Notes: generated by a model from the sequence alone, not told the origin. Shown: positions 35,990-48,985, numbered from the stretch's first letter. The stretch is DNA of 64,000 nt from Notamacropus eugenii (GCF_028372415.1 NC_092875.1:147096856-147160855); one strand, 5' to 3'. A program made the numbers and translations.

Positions 35990-38144
35990 TGTACCTATCA
36001 AAACAAGGATGAAATCTGTCTACTTTCATTTGCACATTAAGTGATGAATTTATTTTACCTCAGCATAGATGTATTGCCTCAATCAGAATACACATTTTAA
36101 GCCTTTTTATCTCTAAATGTACAAATGAGCTTATCCAATTAGAAAATTTCACTAAGCATGTAAGTTGAGGGTAGGAAAAGGTGGGGGCTAAAGACACTGA
36201 AATTATACTGTTCTAGATCTATCCTAAGGTAACCCCAGTGAACCTTATTTAGTCCTCTAGGGAAGACTTGAAGGCATCAAAATAATCTCTCCATCCTCAG
36301 AAAGGATCTTGTTCCCGGGGAAGGATGGGCTGAGTCAAGTTGTAGCTAATGCAGGCTTATTCCTGGTCACTTCTGGGGATGGGGTCTCTTGCCCCATGAT
36401 ATAGGCTTCTTCTAGGTTTTGGGACCCTCTCCAACCCACACCAGAGGTTGACATCATACTCGTTTCTTTCCCTGAATAGAAGTGGGTCCAGTAAATATGC
36501 CTCCTCTTTCTCTGCCTAAAAACAGGTTTCATATTTTGTATTTTCTAGCACATCTGAGGTTATTTTAAATAAATCCCTTTATCTCATATTCTACCACACA
36601 TGCAGAAGGTAAACATGAAGAGATTACCTCTTATATTATTTCTAGCTCTGCTAACAAAGTTTTGAACAAAATGAGCCTATGTAACATTCTCTTTATTACA
36701 AGTGGCATGTTGTATGGCTACAGATTCACATTAATCCATATAACACATAAGGAATCATCTGAAATCATTTTATGTTTCCTTCAGCTTTCATTTATTAGAA
36801 TGACTTGATTTTGACATCGAGACCTCAATTATCTCAAGTGATATTGTGAAATTCTCAAAAACCTTTTAAATTAATTTTTTAAAATGAATGATCCTCAGTT
36901 TCTTCAGCAGCAATGGCTTCCTAAAAATTAAGCAAATGGTAAGGTATCTAAACTCCAAGACTAGGAATCACTATCCTATTCCATTACAGACCAGCTGTGA
37001 TGTGTCAGTGAGAATTCTCATACTGATAAGAACCGCAGACTCTTACCATATTGATGTCTTCTAAAAGAACAAACAAAAACCTTATTAATCACATTTATAA
37101 AATACCACTTCTATGTGAAACACTTAACAGTACTAAACACATCTCATGAACTGAAATATAATTCTCAATCAGTGCTGAAGACAAAATAGACTATTAACAT
37201 CCTTATGAAGATTTATGATGATCCTGGTTATCAATTCTCTCCTTTATCTGTCACCTTAATATAAATGGTTAAATTTAATTGTAACAAAAAATTGTCTAAT
37301 TCCTATCACTAACCTCAACCTCAAAAATGGAGCAGTGCCATCCCAAAGATGGCAATACATAAGGGAAAACACAAAGTGTATCCTGTTCAAGAAGTAAAAG
37401 TGAATAAGGATCAAAATAGACCAGAGATTGGATGGTGAGCGTCTGAACTGTGTGCTGTTCAGAACAGAAAAAAATGAGGATGTTGAACAGCATTCTGGAT
37501 TCTTCTTCCCTCTCAGGGATACTAGATGCCCCTAAGCAATATTCCATCCACTTAAGCATCTGGTTTAGATCATTATATTTCCATTTTTATCCTGACAACT
37601 TTAATTTTTAGGTGTTTTTCCTGCACTGAATTTCAACAGGTTGTGCTCAGTGAAGTTTGTATTTTAAAATGATTAAAGTTGTGCTCTCAATTCTAAATTC
37701 GGAAATTGCTTTGAACTGCAGGAAATTGCTCACGTCCTTAATTAATGAGTCAGGTTCTGTTGTGCACAAGTCACTGTGAGACATCACTATGGAAACTACA
37801 GGGTGTTGCAGGTGGTGATGCCAGTGACTCAGTAGGTGACATTTTCTTGCCAATCAGTAATAAACCAGTACCTTAACATGATGCTGGTCAAGAACTATTC
37901 TTATGGTTGTTTTATTTTTCAGGTGGTACATAAAATGAATACTTGCTAATCATTTTTCAGTACTAATATTTATTGAGTTTTGCAGGATTGTATGTACCTA
38001 TGAACCTATGAAAGAATGAATAAAGGTTTATCAAAAAGACATGTTCTGTCATCAAATAACTTTTAAGTTAAGACAACTCTGGGAACATATACAAAAAAAA
38101 ATATGTAAAAGAAGAGGTCAAATACAGAGGTGTTTTTCCAAATC
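35990..38144. other. No feature recognised
   Basis: More than 2 kb without a recognisable repeat, the most repeat-poor part of the region downstream of DCAF13. No exon signal. A candidate region for conserved non-coding sequence. Confidence 0.45.
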
Positions 38145-38355
38145 TAAGTAAGAATGAGACAGCTTGATAAGAGTAGAAAAAGCAGCGGACTGGATTCTGA
38201 AGAACCGGGTTCTGGTTTTGGTTCAGCCCTTTCTGACCTGGCCAGGTCACTTCACACCTCCCTAAGTCTCAATATCCCCATGTATAATACGAGGACATTT
38301 GAGTGCGATGATTGTTAAAAAGTCACTTTCAGCTCCAAGACCATGTGATTCTCTA
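38145..38355 (+). mobile_element. MIR SINE
   Basis: CTGGATTCTGAAGAACCGGG, then CTGACCTGGCCAGGTCACTT and ATGTATAATACGAGGACATT. Confidence 0.65.
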
Positions 38356-38479
38356 AAATAAAGGAGAAAAAAGACCCAATGTCAATGTTAATTTTATAAA
38401 ACTTCTTTAGACTAGTCATAAACGGACAAGTAGCATAGGGTAGAAAGACTGCAGGATTACAATTATTTCAACCATTTCA

Positions 38480-39020
38480 GCTAAACTGATGTCCTGAAAT
38501 CTATCTTGCTAGCCCTATCCTCACCCAAACTCCATTCCCTTATCTCCAGATACCTTGAAGTTTGTAGTGGAATATCTTTCAATCTATGGCTCAAAATATT
38601 TAGAATAGTACCCATCATTCTCCCACCAAAGCTAGCTTCCTTTTCTCAGTGGCCCTATCTACATATCCAATAAACCAAGATGTAAATCTTTGAGTCAATT
38701 CTGATAAGATACAAGTTTCTCAGCTTTATTCATTTTTCTCCCTTCTTATTGTAGCCAATCTAATTCAGGCCTTCATGGACTCACACTCAGCTTACTCTAA
38801 AAGCCCTTCTTACTGACCTGCCCAACTAATTTCTTCCTTCTTATCCATTCTGTTGCCAAACACAGCTTTCATCTGGTATTCCCTTGTTCATATCTGACTA
38901 GTGTCTTCCATTTCCCACCATTATTAAAACTTGGATTCCTGGCTTTCAGGGTCTTCAATAATTTGACCCTACCTTATCAAACTTATTTTCCTCCACATTT
39001 CCCAATATTCTCCAGTAGAT
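38480..39020 (+). mobile_element. L2 LINE fragment
   Basis: Decayed L2 3' body, including CTTCTTACTGACCTGCC and TTCAGGGTCTTCAATAATTT. Confidence 0.6.
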
Positions 39021-39439
39021 ATCTTTATGGTCTTAAAATTGAAAGCAAGGTTCAGAGAAAAAAAATATGCCACTGAGCTTACTGTCTGACTATAAAGCTA
39101 CAGAATCTGAGGACAGCAAAATGTCATTCCAAAGGCTCTGTTCCAATAAGGTATCTCAAGTACAACTGTTAAAAAAATTCAATGACAGATGTGACATCAG
39201 AAATACCTTTGTTCTACACTCTGATCACTAATATCACATAGGACATAAAACAAAGAGACTATGCCAGCTTGGACATTGAAACAGAGGATGCTCAGAGCAG
39301 CACAAATGGAAGAGGTTGCTGAACTTATATGGCCTTTTCAAAAAATAAAAATTTACTCCGCACCCCTCTGGAAATCTACTTTCTTTAACCTTTAACTGTT
39401 TTTGTTTTGAATTTTGCATCATTAAAAAAAATATCACCT

Positions 39440-39780
39440 AAAACATTTCCAAAAGACTCGAGGCAAAATGCCATCCACATACAGAGAAAGAACTATGGAA
39501 TCAAAATGTAGAATGAAATAGATTATTTTGTCTTGTGTTATATTTTGGTTTGGTTTCTCTCATGGCTTTTCCCATTCTTTTTAATTCTTCTATGCAACAT
39601 GACTAATGTGAAAATGTATTTAATAATAATGGACATGTAGGATTCATATAAGATTTCATGCCGTCTTGGGAAGGAAGCGGGGAGGGAGAGAAAATTTAAG
39701 ACCCATGGAAGTGATTGTTGAAAACCGAAAACAAATAAATTAATTTATTAAAAAAAAATAATAAATGCCTGTTACCTGAA
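39440..39780 (+). mobile_element. 5'-truncated L1 3' end with double A-tail
   Basis: Carries CCAAAAGACTCGAGGCAAAA and the GGGAAGGAAGCGGGGAGGGA stretch. A first A-tract (about 39750) is followed by ATAATAAATGCCTGTTACCTG and a second A-tract. Flanks are AAAAAAAATATCACCT (39424-39439) and AAAAAAAATACCACCT (39781-39796). Confidence 0.8.
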
Positions 39781-40099
39781 AAAAAAAATACCACCTCACT
39801 GGATCGTTCCTAGTCCACCCTAGGGATCAGTATCACTGACTTTGGGAACCTATATTAGGTGAGGTCTTTCAGATATTCCTGTTTGCAGACATCGTGCAGA
39901 ATGCATCAAGATCTAAAACATTTCTCAGCTTACTAAATGAGATCATTTATTGCTCAAAAGAGTTTGGCCTAACACACAAGAGTCAAGTATATGAAGAATA
40001 TCTATTTTCTAGACTTGTACAGCAGGATGGACAGTCTATTGAATGGATTCATTAGTATACATATTTTGGAGAGACATTGTAGGCAAAGAGGAGGAAGGG

Positions 40100-40330
40100 A
40101 ATAAGCATTTACAGAGTGCTTACTATGTGCCAGGCACTGTGCTAAGTGCTTTACAAATATTATCTGATCCTCACACAAAAACTCAATGAGGTAGGTGCTG
40201 TTATTATCCCCACTGTATAATTGAGGAAACTGAAGCAAAAAGCAGTTAACTGATTTGCCCAGGGTCACAAAGCTAATAAGTATTGAAGCTAGATTTGAAG
40301 TAAGTCTTAACTGACTTCAGTGCTTTATTT
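40100..40330 (-). mobile_element. MIR SINE
   Basis: TGCTTACTATGTGCCAGGCA, GTGCTTTACAAATATTATCT and ATTATCCCCACTGTATAATT, well preserved. Confidence 0.9.
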
Positions 40331-40924
40331 ACTGCCACATATTTGCATCAAAAGAATTCAAAGGATGAATACTGGAAGAAAAAGAGGAAGGACTCAAATT
40401 CTTTGAGGGATATGCCTAGTATCTTCAGGAAGAAGCCCTGGGTTGTTGAAATAAAAACCCCTTTTCTTAACACCAATATCCTTCTATTAATACTATGCCT
40501 GCAAAAAGCTGCAGGCTGAAACATATTACTAATGGCAAACAACATGTAAGAAAAAAGCAATGAAAAATCTAAAAAAAAAAAAAAAGGATAATTAGCAAAG
40601 GGAGTATCTGTCATACAGCAAAAATGAGGTGTAACAGTCAGTCTATACATTAAATAGGCTCCAAGTTAACAGTTAAGAGGTCTAAGCTCTAGAACAAGGT
40701 CCCTAGCATATTGGGTAGACTTCCTACGGAGGGCAAATGAAAAGGAATGGAAAAGAATGCAACTGGATGAAGAGTAGGTAAGTTGTAGTCTACAATGTGG
40801 AAGAAAACACTCATTCACTGAGAGTATAGATTCACTAATGTATTTAAGAATTACTCACTTTTTGCTTTCAGTTCTAGTTTGGCCAATAATAACTAGTTGT
40901 AACAACAACAATACCAATTATACA

Positions 40925-41095
40925 GCACTTTTAAAATATTTCATTTTATACTCACAAACCTGGGAGACAGGTGTCACTATTACTCCTGTAACTGGGGCAG
41001 ATAGAGATTAAGTGACTTGCCCAGGGTCACAGAGTATCTGAGGCTGGATTTGAACTCAGGTCTTCCTGAATTCAGGTCTCCCTCATATCCTAATG
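40925..41095 (-). mobile_element. MIR SINE
   Basis: GACTTGCCCAGGGTCACAGA, then GGATTTGAACTCAGGTCTTC. Confidence 0.75.
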
Positions 41096-41871
41096 TTCAT
41101 TTCTTCCTCTGTGCTTTTTTAATATGTTATGGCTCCTTCCTTGAATATGTTCTCTTTTGTTTTCCATCTATCTAAATGTTCCCCAAGGTCCTAAAATCTG
41201 CAACTTGAAATTATAAAAGATTTCAGCAGAACTGATGTAAAAACAAACTAAATGACATCAATGGGTTTCAGTTACCTGAAACTGATCAAGCACTTTAATG
41301 CTAACTTTGACTTATTATCAATTAAAAATACTATTAGGTTAATAATCTTGAAGGTTGCAAAAAGACAAGTACCTATATCAAGTGTTATAAACTAGTATTT
41401 AAAAACATTCTAAAGCTTACTAGTCTCATGAAAAGAATTATCATTAATTATCGGTCAAACCAAAATAAAAAATAACAGAAATTTGGTTTAAACCACACTC
41501 AAAAGAAGACATATACACTATGTAAAACATATAAATACAGTATGAGAAAAGTAACAACTTTTCATATTTTCTATCTCTGAGACCAAAGTTTCCTTGCAAA
41601 ACACTGTACTCCTTGAGTTATTCAAAGATAGAGGCTATGAGATGAAATACTGGTTATACAGCAAGCTGTTTATAAGGGAATTTTTAAGGGGTACTCAAAA
41701 TAAACATATACCAAATTAAGGTGATTTTTTAAAAAAATCTCTAAGGGAAGCCTCTTACATGTAATTAAGGTTTTTCTGCTTTTAAGCAGAGCCTGTAACG
41801 TTATTTTTAGAACCTATCACACTATACACAACAAATAATTACATACCAAAACTCATCAGACCTCTCAAATG
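41096..41871 (-). other. DCAF13: Probable DCAF13 3' UTR, end not determined
   Basis: This is mostly non-repetitive AT-rich sequence directly downstream of the DCAF13 stop. Minus-strand ATTAAA hexamers occur at 41294-41299 and near 41118-41123. Neither has an obvious GU-rich element after it, so the cleavage site is not fixed. No canonical AATAAA was noticed close to the stop. Confidence 0.4.
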
Positions 41872-41959
41872 TTATTTCACAACAGCTACGATGTGCTTCT
41901 TCTTCTGAGGCACAAATGGTATAGACCCAGGTTTGCTATGTTTGATACGATTCATTTCC
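41872..41959 (-). CDS. DCAF13: DCAF13 terminal coding exon with stop
   Basis: This exon has 88 nt. Its first G completes a Lys codon, followed by EMNRIKHSKPGSVPFVPQKK then KHIVAVVK and a TAA stop at 41872-41874. The lysine-rich tail ending in VAVVK is characteristic of vertebrate DCAF13 C-termini. The acceptor is TTTCCTAG before GGAAATG. The 3' UTR continues leftward. Confidence 0.95.
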
Positions 41960-42908
41960 CTAGGAAAAAAGAAAACATGCAAAACGTACATGAGATTATG
42001 AGAAAATTAATCTAACCAAAATAGAATTTTAGAAAACATATTCTTTCGCTGGAAAGTCACCTGACGAAAAAATCACAAACCAGAATAGAATAAAGTCGTC
42101 AACATTTTAATATCCTACTCTACTGAACATTAGGACTCATTTTTTATAAATAGACATGCCCCAATCTGAAAATGTTATATACTTTAAAATCTCCATTTCC
42201 AAGTCCCAAGTCCACCTAGCAACACAATCTACTAATGTGATTCTTTTAGGTATCCTGGTCTAAAAAGATACAGCATGCCATATGAACCTTGTACTTTTAG
42301 CAAGGGAAAGTATTACAAACACAATTACAAACAACTTTTTCCAAGAAAAAGGCCTGCTCTGATCAGGTGATCCAAAACTGTGATGAACACAGCTACATTT
42401 CAGCTTAGCTCAAATACAACAAGGACGTGGAAGAAGAGCTGCATCTTTAGGTAAAAGATTTCCTCTCTTTTAAATGTTAAGAATCTTTTGAACATTCTTA
42501 CTAAGAAAAATGCTTCAAATCCAATTAGATTAGAAAGGATTTATTATTTTCCATTTGTAGCAGTGAGAAGTTTGAATAACATGAGCAGAAGCAATAGATT
42601 CTTTGTGAAATACTTCACTCTGAATTTCTTTGCCAACTTAACTCAGTGTATTCTTAGGAACTGTCAATTTTTTCCTAACTCTAAGGTCACCAATATTTCC
42701 ATGTGTTCTCAGTCACTGGAGAGTACCTGAGTTTAGAATGACTGGACTTTTTCTTTCTTTCCAAACCAAAAGAAAAACTAATGTGTAACAGTACATAAAC
42801 GACCATTTGAAAGACAATTACAGTATTGTTTATGTGCCACTTCCTTCTTGGTTTGTTTTGTTTAGTGAGGGAGGGGAAAGGATGCCAGTAGTACAATGTC
42901 AAACATAC

Positions 42909-43072
42909 TTTCTCTGACGAGCTTCTCTCATGATGCGCTGCTCCTTAATTTGGCTATAGATGGTCTTAGGTAAATGACGATGTCGAGCTATTCGACTTAT
43001 CTGAGGATGGTATTTAAACTTCTCCTTCAACTTCTGGTTATAATTTAAGGCTGCCTTCTCTCGTGATGTAAG
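42909..43072 (-). CDS. DCAF13: DCAF13 coding exon, Sof1-like domain
   Basis: This exon has 164 nt, 54 codons plus two bases. It translates to LTSREKAALNYNQKLKEKFK, YHPQISRIARHRHLPKTIYS and QIKEQRIMREARQR. This is the basic, helical Sof1-like domain found only in Sof1/DCAF13 proteins and is the strongest single piece of evidence for the gene's identity. The acceptor is TTTTTTAAG and the donor is AGAAA before GTATGT. Confidence 0.95.
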
Positions 43073-43579
43073 CTTAAAAAAAAATCAGAATGACAAGAGC
43101 AGTTAAGTTGTTAGGTTTATTTTATGATACTGATAACCAAGACTCCTCTTTTACTAGACAACAACAAAAAAACCTCCCACAAAATCCTTTATAAATTAAC
43201 ATTCCATATCACTAGTACAACTCTCTTTGTGCTCCCGAAGGAGCACTGTTATAAACTCTATATCTTAAAACCAAAATCATTTCTTCATTAATCTACATGA
43301 ATTTTAGAAAAATGTTCCCAAAGGAAAAAAAATGGAAGCCCAATATAATTTAAAACAGACAAAAATGCTTCACATTTCCGTCAGATTTTTAAAAATAGAT
43401 ATTAAATACTAATAGATCACTCAATAAATTAAGTAGCATGCTAAAAATGCAATACCCTATAAAGCCTAAAAGACTAAATTGATCTGAATGTTTCTTTGGT
43501 CAAAAAATAATAAAAACATTTAATAAAACAAAAGTTAAATTAGCAATAAGACAATTGCAAAATGAATGGGATCTCTTAC

Positions 43580-43715
43580 CACACCCAATTTTTCAGAAGC
43601 ATTGGCTTTCCAGAGTCGAATGTTCATTTCATCAGATCCACACAAAATGTATTTGTTGTCAGATGTCCATTTCACAGAAATAACATGCTGCATTCTCTTT
43701 GTGTGATATACTTCT
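43580..43715 (-). CDS. DCAF13: DCAF13 coding exon
   Basis: This exon has 136 nt. Its first base completes an Arg codon from the previous exon, then 45 codons follow, ending in phase 0. It reads EVYHTKRMQHVISVKWTSDN then KYILCGSDEMNIRLWKANAS and EKLGV. This is the last complete WD40 blade, with the canonical DEMNIRLWK ending, and it leads into the Sof1 domain. The acceptor is TTTTAATAG and the donor is GGGTGTG before GTAAGA. Confidence 0.95.
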
Positions 43716-44534
43716 CTATTAAAAAAAAATTCATCAAAACCTTTAGATATCTATGGATCTTTTCTTTAATCCCTTAGCACTATTTATCAGATAGTTTCTT
43801 TAAACCTTTAAGGAATACAAGGTATTATCCAAGATCCCAGTACACTAAATCTCATACATGAGCTCACAGAATAAGTCAAGGGTCAAATAAGTAAAAGGAC
43901 ATAGTTGGAGAATTTAGAACAGAAAAAAAACTGAATTATACTTATTAAAAACAAAAATATTGTCAGTTCTTTTTTGTTGTATTAAAAAAATTAAGGGGAT
44001 GCAACAGGAGGTCTTGGCTTCCTGAATTCAGTAACATTTCCTAATTTGTTTTATGAAATATCTGACTATCAAACTGGCTTAAAGCTGAAGTGTGCTGTTG
44101 ATTTACATGTGTGGGAAAAAAAAGGTGAGAGTCACAAAAGCACCTAGTAGATTGAGGTAAGAATTACTCAGTAAATTAAGCTAAATATCATACCGATTTG
44201 GAAATGTTGTGAAACATATGACTTTAAAAAGTTGGCAGAAAATACTATATTGGGAAAGTGTCATAAACAACACTAAGAGGAAAATTAAAACAAATCCAAA
44301 AGAATTAGAAAAAGGCCAGTCCAAAGGGGAAGAGATAAAAGGGAAGGCAAGAGAGGAGAAATCCAAAGAGAAAATGATCCAAGACTACGAGTACAAAATG
44401 AAGGGGAATAAATAAATTGGGCAAAATTATCCATGAGAAAGGAAAACTATGAGAGTACTGCAGATTCATGTCCAAAGTAAAACTAATTTTTTTTCTGACT
44501 TCTCCCATAAACTTGTTACTTCATAGGCTCAAAA

Positions 44535-45120
44535 AACCAAGAGAGGCAGGAGGGAACAGTGGAAAAAAGTACTTGGCCCCAGGAAATACTTGGGTTCAAA
44601 CTTCAAGTCTGGCACTGACACTGGGCAAGTTGTTTTGATGGGATGCTAATGATGGACCCCTAAAAAGTCCTGAACTTTACCAAGTTTCAGGAACTCAGAT
44701 CTCTGGTGTTTGACTGAGGCATCCCTCCGATCCTAGTCAATAATCCTTAACTGCCCTTTCACTATGGCCCTCATTGTCTGCACCTGGCCCAACCCAGGTT
44801 ACTTCACACTCCTTAATCCCATCCAGCTATTCTCACAGTCTTTCTGTATAAAATATCAGTCTTGCCCCCATTAAATTATGCAGATTCTTAAAATTTGACC
44901 CACTTGTATTGGTGTCACAAATACCAAAGACTCACTCTAGGAGTCTAGCCTACTTGTATTGGCATCACAATTAAACTCACTAGTTGGATTGGAAGACTTG
45001 AGTGGTCAAATTCTTTTGAGACAGATCCACACCTTGTACCCTTGCATTCTGGAGTTCCCAGCACCCCTAGACTATAACAATTTCATTTCTGACCCTCAGT
45101 GAAATAGGGATAGCTTTATC
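44535..45120 (+). mobile_element. MIR SINE split by an LTR-like insertion
   Basis: GGGTTCAAACTTCAAGTCTG and CACTGGGCAAGTTG on the left resume as CTGACCCTCAGTGAAATAGG on the right. Confidence 0.6.
44637..45077 (+). mobile_element. Possible solo LTR
   Basis: A roughly 440-bp unit from TGATGGGATG to CTATAACA sits inside a MIR. It contains TATAAAA (44847-44853) and ATTAAA (44870-44875). GTTT and ATTT at the edges could be a decayed 4-bp duplication. Confidence 0.4.
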
Positions 45121-45429
45121 TTCTGAAGCTCAATGTATAAAGCACTATGTAACCTAGAAGTAAATTATTTGTCAGCTCCCATGAAATCAGTTCCAGGCTT
45201 TTGAGTTTACAAAACTCACACGAAAGATCCAAGGAAATGCCCATACCACAAAGAAAGAGCCTAGAAGTGCCCAAAAGAAGTGTTACCTGGATACACAGAG
45301 CCACTCCTACCCATGAAAGGCACCAATGCATTTTTCCCCAACAGCAATATGATAAGAAGGTTTAAATGACAGGAAATTAAGCTAGTCTTTAAAAGTAATA
45401 TAAATTATTGTATATAACTATTGCTAGTT

Positions 45430-45600
45430 CAGATTTTCTTATTTAGTGAGCTCTAGAAAAGGAAATTCCCTCTTCCAAGGCAGGTCTGTAATTCACATAC
45501 TTAGAGAGGGCCTGCGGCACTAAGAGATCAAGCAACATGCTCAGTCCCTAAGTGCCAAGTGGAAGGACTTGAACATGCTCTTGACTGTCAAACACAACTT
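45430..45600 (+). mobile_element. SINE-like repeat
   Basis: AAATTCCCTCTTCCAAGGCA, then AGAGATCAAGCAACATGCTC and GTGGAAGGACTTGAACATGC, recalling a marsupial SINE-like repeat seen elsewhere from memory. Confidence 0.4.
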
Positions 45601-46919
45601 TCTCATTAGTAAGTAAACCAACTTAAACCAGTCCTTTACGATACATAATTTCAATTTCTTAATCCACGTTTCTTATGCTTGAATGTCTACTAATTCAACA
45701 AACTACATACTACAGGCAAGGCACACAAGACTTAAAGTACTGTAAAGTTCATAAAAATATCTGAATGCATTCCTTAGGAAGAGGACTAAAAAACTGAAAT
45801 AAACTTAATTGGTTTGTAAAGCCAAAGGAAGTAACTGCCTTTGTGGAAAAATGAGATTCAGTGCTTTCCCCAGTCCCTTTTTCTTTTTTCTTCAGAAGGA
45901 TATTACCAATAAAGAGATTGCATAGACTCTCCTCATCCTGGTTAGCCCCCACTCAAATTCTAAAGTAATTTAATCTAAAGTAGGGAAGCCAATTGTATTC
46001 TACTCAAACTTGGGTGGAGATACATTCTTCTGTCAAGATAGCCCAAGCCTGGGAGTGGTCTGGTATGGCTGAAAGTGGTCCAGCGTAGAGATATTTTCTC
46101 AGTCTAGGGGAATGGGGTGACATTAGCTGTGGTTGAAAAGATATAAACTATGCACCCTAACCCCAAAATGAGCCCAATTCCTGACTGGCTCCCATGCATG
46201 AATGCCATGGGCTATGAGAAATAAACACGGATACAACCTAAATCCTGCTTGTCTTTCTTAGACCAAATTTTGCAGGTGGAAACCTGGTAAGAAATCTAAG
46301 TTTGCTTAGTAAAACTCCAAATGAAATTCAAACAGAATAGTTTTAAAGTACTGATTCTATGTAGCATTTAAAAGCATTTATTTACTCACAGTTTATCTCA
46401 AAAATCTAGTTCCTCTAAGAAAAATTTTGTTTTCTGAAGGTCATATTTGGTTTTTTTTTTTTAAAGCGAATACCACAGGATAGACTTTTGGGGGTTGAAA
46501 GGGACTTGTGAGATCCAGGGGTATGAAATCCATGGCCTTTTAGCACATATACTTTTGATCACAGTACATATGACTTTGATTAGCAAAGTGGTTCAGATGT
46601 CCCTAGGATATTATATAAAAAATTTATAAGAAGTTTAAAAAATGTGTTTTTCCATGAATAGTTGTTCAAGCAATCTTCCTCTATACAGTTCTAAATGGTA
46701 TTTAAAAAACACCACCAACATTTGACTGACAACAAAGCAACAGAAACAATAAAGATTGTTAAAGGAATGAAATATAGAAGGAAGCAACACTTTTTTAGTT
46801 TGCTTTTATATATGCATTATGGGGAAAATGTAATCACTTTATTATGCAGTATATGCAATTTTCACTCTATGAGAGTTCAAGGCCTTCTGATTCTTTACCA
46901 TTGACTTAGTTCAAACCTT
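45601..46919. other. Mostly unannotated DCAF13 intron
   Basis: 46010-46290 has an AATAAA-containing segment (GAGAAATAAACACGGATACA) that could be a decayed LTR. Otherwise nothing recognised. Confidence 0.35.
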
Positions 46920-47010
46920 CCCCCTACATATATACATATAAACACATTTGCATATAGATGGACACACATACACATGCATACATATATATATGTACGTACA
47001 CACACACAAC
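46920..47010. repeat. ACAT/CA-rich microsatellite
   Basis: CATATATACATATAAACACA-type units ending in a short CA run. Confidence 0.85.
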
Positions 47011-47344
47011 CTGAGGCCGAGAAAAGTGAAATTTCTCCCAAAGTCACTATCCATGAGCAATAAGGTCATGTCAATAGAAAGCTATGGAATAGTAAAACTT
47101 GGGTCCAAGCAGATAAATATAAGATGGACAAAGTCAATGAGGGAATATCCTTCACCACTGATGCCAACGGGAATTTAGACTTCTTAACCTTATTGTTCCC
47201 AAGGCCTTCAAAAATATCAGGGTACAAGAAACAAAAAATAGGTCTAACATGGAAAAAGTAATTTAAAAAAGAAAGCTTGATTCTTAAATTTCTACTATAT
47301 AAAACTGAAAAGCTTCTGAGAGCACACACAGAGCCAGCATAAAG

Positions 47345-47485
47345 AGAGTTACTGAATGGGGGAAAAATCTTTGTATCAAATGGTTCTGATATCTGATATT
47401 CGAGATATTTAAGAAATTAACACAAATATTCAAGACCAAGAGCCATTCCATGATGGATAAATAATCAAAGGATTACTTATGGGTA
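47345..47485 (+). mobile_element. L1 ORF2 fragment
   Basis: Matches the marsupial L1 ORF2 stretch around AAAAATCTTTGTATCAAATG and CAAGACCAAGAGCCATTCCA. Short and decayed. Confidence 0.5.
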
Positions 47486-48200
47486 AGATGGCTGCCTGAA
47501 TAAAAGAATACCTAGCTCCCCAACACCTACTCTAGAAAAACCTGAAGGTTCCACCAGACTGAATAATCATCAAGGAAATTAATGAGAAATTGGAGTGACT
47601 TCCTTCACCCCAGAACTGCATAAATAGCCAGCCAACAGACCCTAGCAATAGGAAAGGGGATCACTGGCAAAGTCAGCACTAGCATGGCAAACCACAGTCT
47701 CCCAGCACAACTAGAGAAGGACCAAAGTCATGTCAACTCTGCAAAGTTTTCTGTCTAGAAGCATCAAGAAGGGAGGACTCCTCCAATAAATCAGAGAGGA
47801 ATAGCAACCAATATAAGTACAGCTTGGATAAGGGCATTCCAGGACTCTGAGGTCCATAGCACCCTGTCCTCAAATACCATTACAGGCTCTTAAGACGCAG
47901 TGTAAAAAGATCCAATTGCATGAGGAGAAAGGAAGTCAGCATAGAACCAAGAGTAAGAACCAGAAGGGCTGGCAACTCTATCCAAAAAAGTACAGCTGCT
48001 GAACCTGGCATAAAGCCCCAATTTAGGAATTAAGGCTGGAGAAGTGAGTAAACCAAAGAAGACACCAATCAGCACCTAAATTTAAAAGGTCTCTAAAACT
48101 AGGTAAGAGGGTAGGAACAAATTCCTGCCAAATAACCCAAGTCCTCTATAGCCCTAAAAGAGCTCTGAAAAATGTGTTCTCTAATTTAGGAAGCTGTTTT
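47486..48200 (+). mobile_element. Possible L1 5' UTR fragment
   Basis: Starts with GGTAAGATGGCTGCCTGAAT, similar to the AAGATGGCGG start of L1 5' UTRs, and continues for about 700 bp without coding potential. It abuts an L1 ORF2 fragment. Assignment is by resemblance at the start only. Confidence 0.35.
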
Positions 48201-48820
48201 TTTAAAGTCCCTCTTGCAAAAAAATCAAATGAAAACGACCTGAGGGGTACAATATTTCAACTCTTTTGTTGACTCCCATTTCCTCCAGATTTGGTCACTA
48301 AGCTGTTTCCTGTGCTTTAACTACTAAATAAACAAAATATTTGATAAAAAAATTTTTTTTTAGAAAAAAAGGACCATTTAGAGTTCTGTTAATAATGAGA
48401 ATAATTATAAAATACCTATCCATACATGGCAGAAGTAGCTTTTAAACTACAACAGGGTTGACAGAACTTATTTATCCAGAACCTTCATAATTAAAGAGAA
48501 GGAAAAGGTTTATTACGCAATGAGGCTTAAAATCAATTTGGGGTTAAAAAAAAACTCTCTGAGATAGCAAACTAAATATTCATGCCACCAAATCATATAT
48601 TCTACTTAATGAAAGAGACTGGTCTGCAGAGATTTCTCAGATCCCCTTTCGAACTGGTGCATGCAATAGAAAAATGAAGTAACAGGACAGTAATTTTTAC
48701 AGCTCAAAGTACATGATAATGATCATATTTGGAATATGAGCTACATACAACTATTGGAAATAAAGACATGATAAAGGTCCTTCCTGATAGAAAACAAGCA
48801 ATTTATCAACAGTCACTTAC

Positions 48821-48985
48821 CTGCTATGAATTCTGTCTATAGGGAAGATTCGAATGGATTTGTCAAAACTAGCAGACACAAATTCTTTCCCAGTAGGTGA
48901 GTAATCCACATCAAGTACTGCAGATACATGATCCACATGTACCTTCACAGGTTCATCAAGAGAACGCATATCAAATGTATATAAG
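48821..48985 (-). CDS. DCAF13: DCAF13 coding exon
   Basis: This exon has 165 nt. Its first base completes an Asn codon (AA+C), giving EDYNLYTFDMRSLDEP across the junction. It then encodes a full WD40 blade, DHVSAVLDVDYSPTGKEFVS followed by ASFDKSIRIFPIDRIHS. The donor is CATAGCAG before GTAAGT and the acceptor is TTTTACAG before CTTATA. The S/T-x-D...R-I-F pattern is typical of WD repeat strands. Residues differ from human mainly in the loop after IRIFP. Confidence 0.95.

Noticed and set aside
1..41871. Exons of RIMS2, the downstream neighbour of DCAF13 in human
   Set aside because: No exon resembling the remembered RIMS2 N-terminal region was found. The gene probably begins outside the window.
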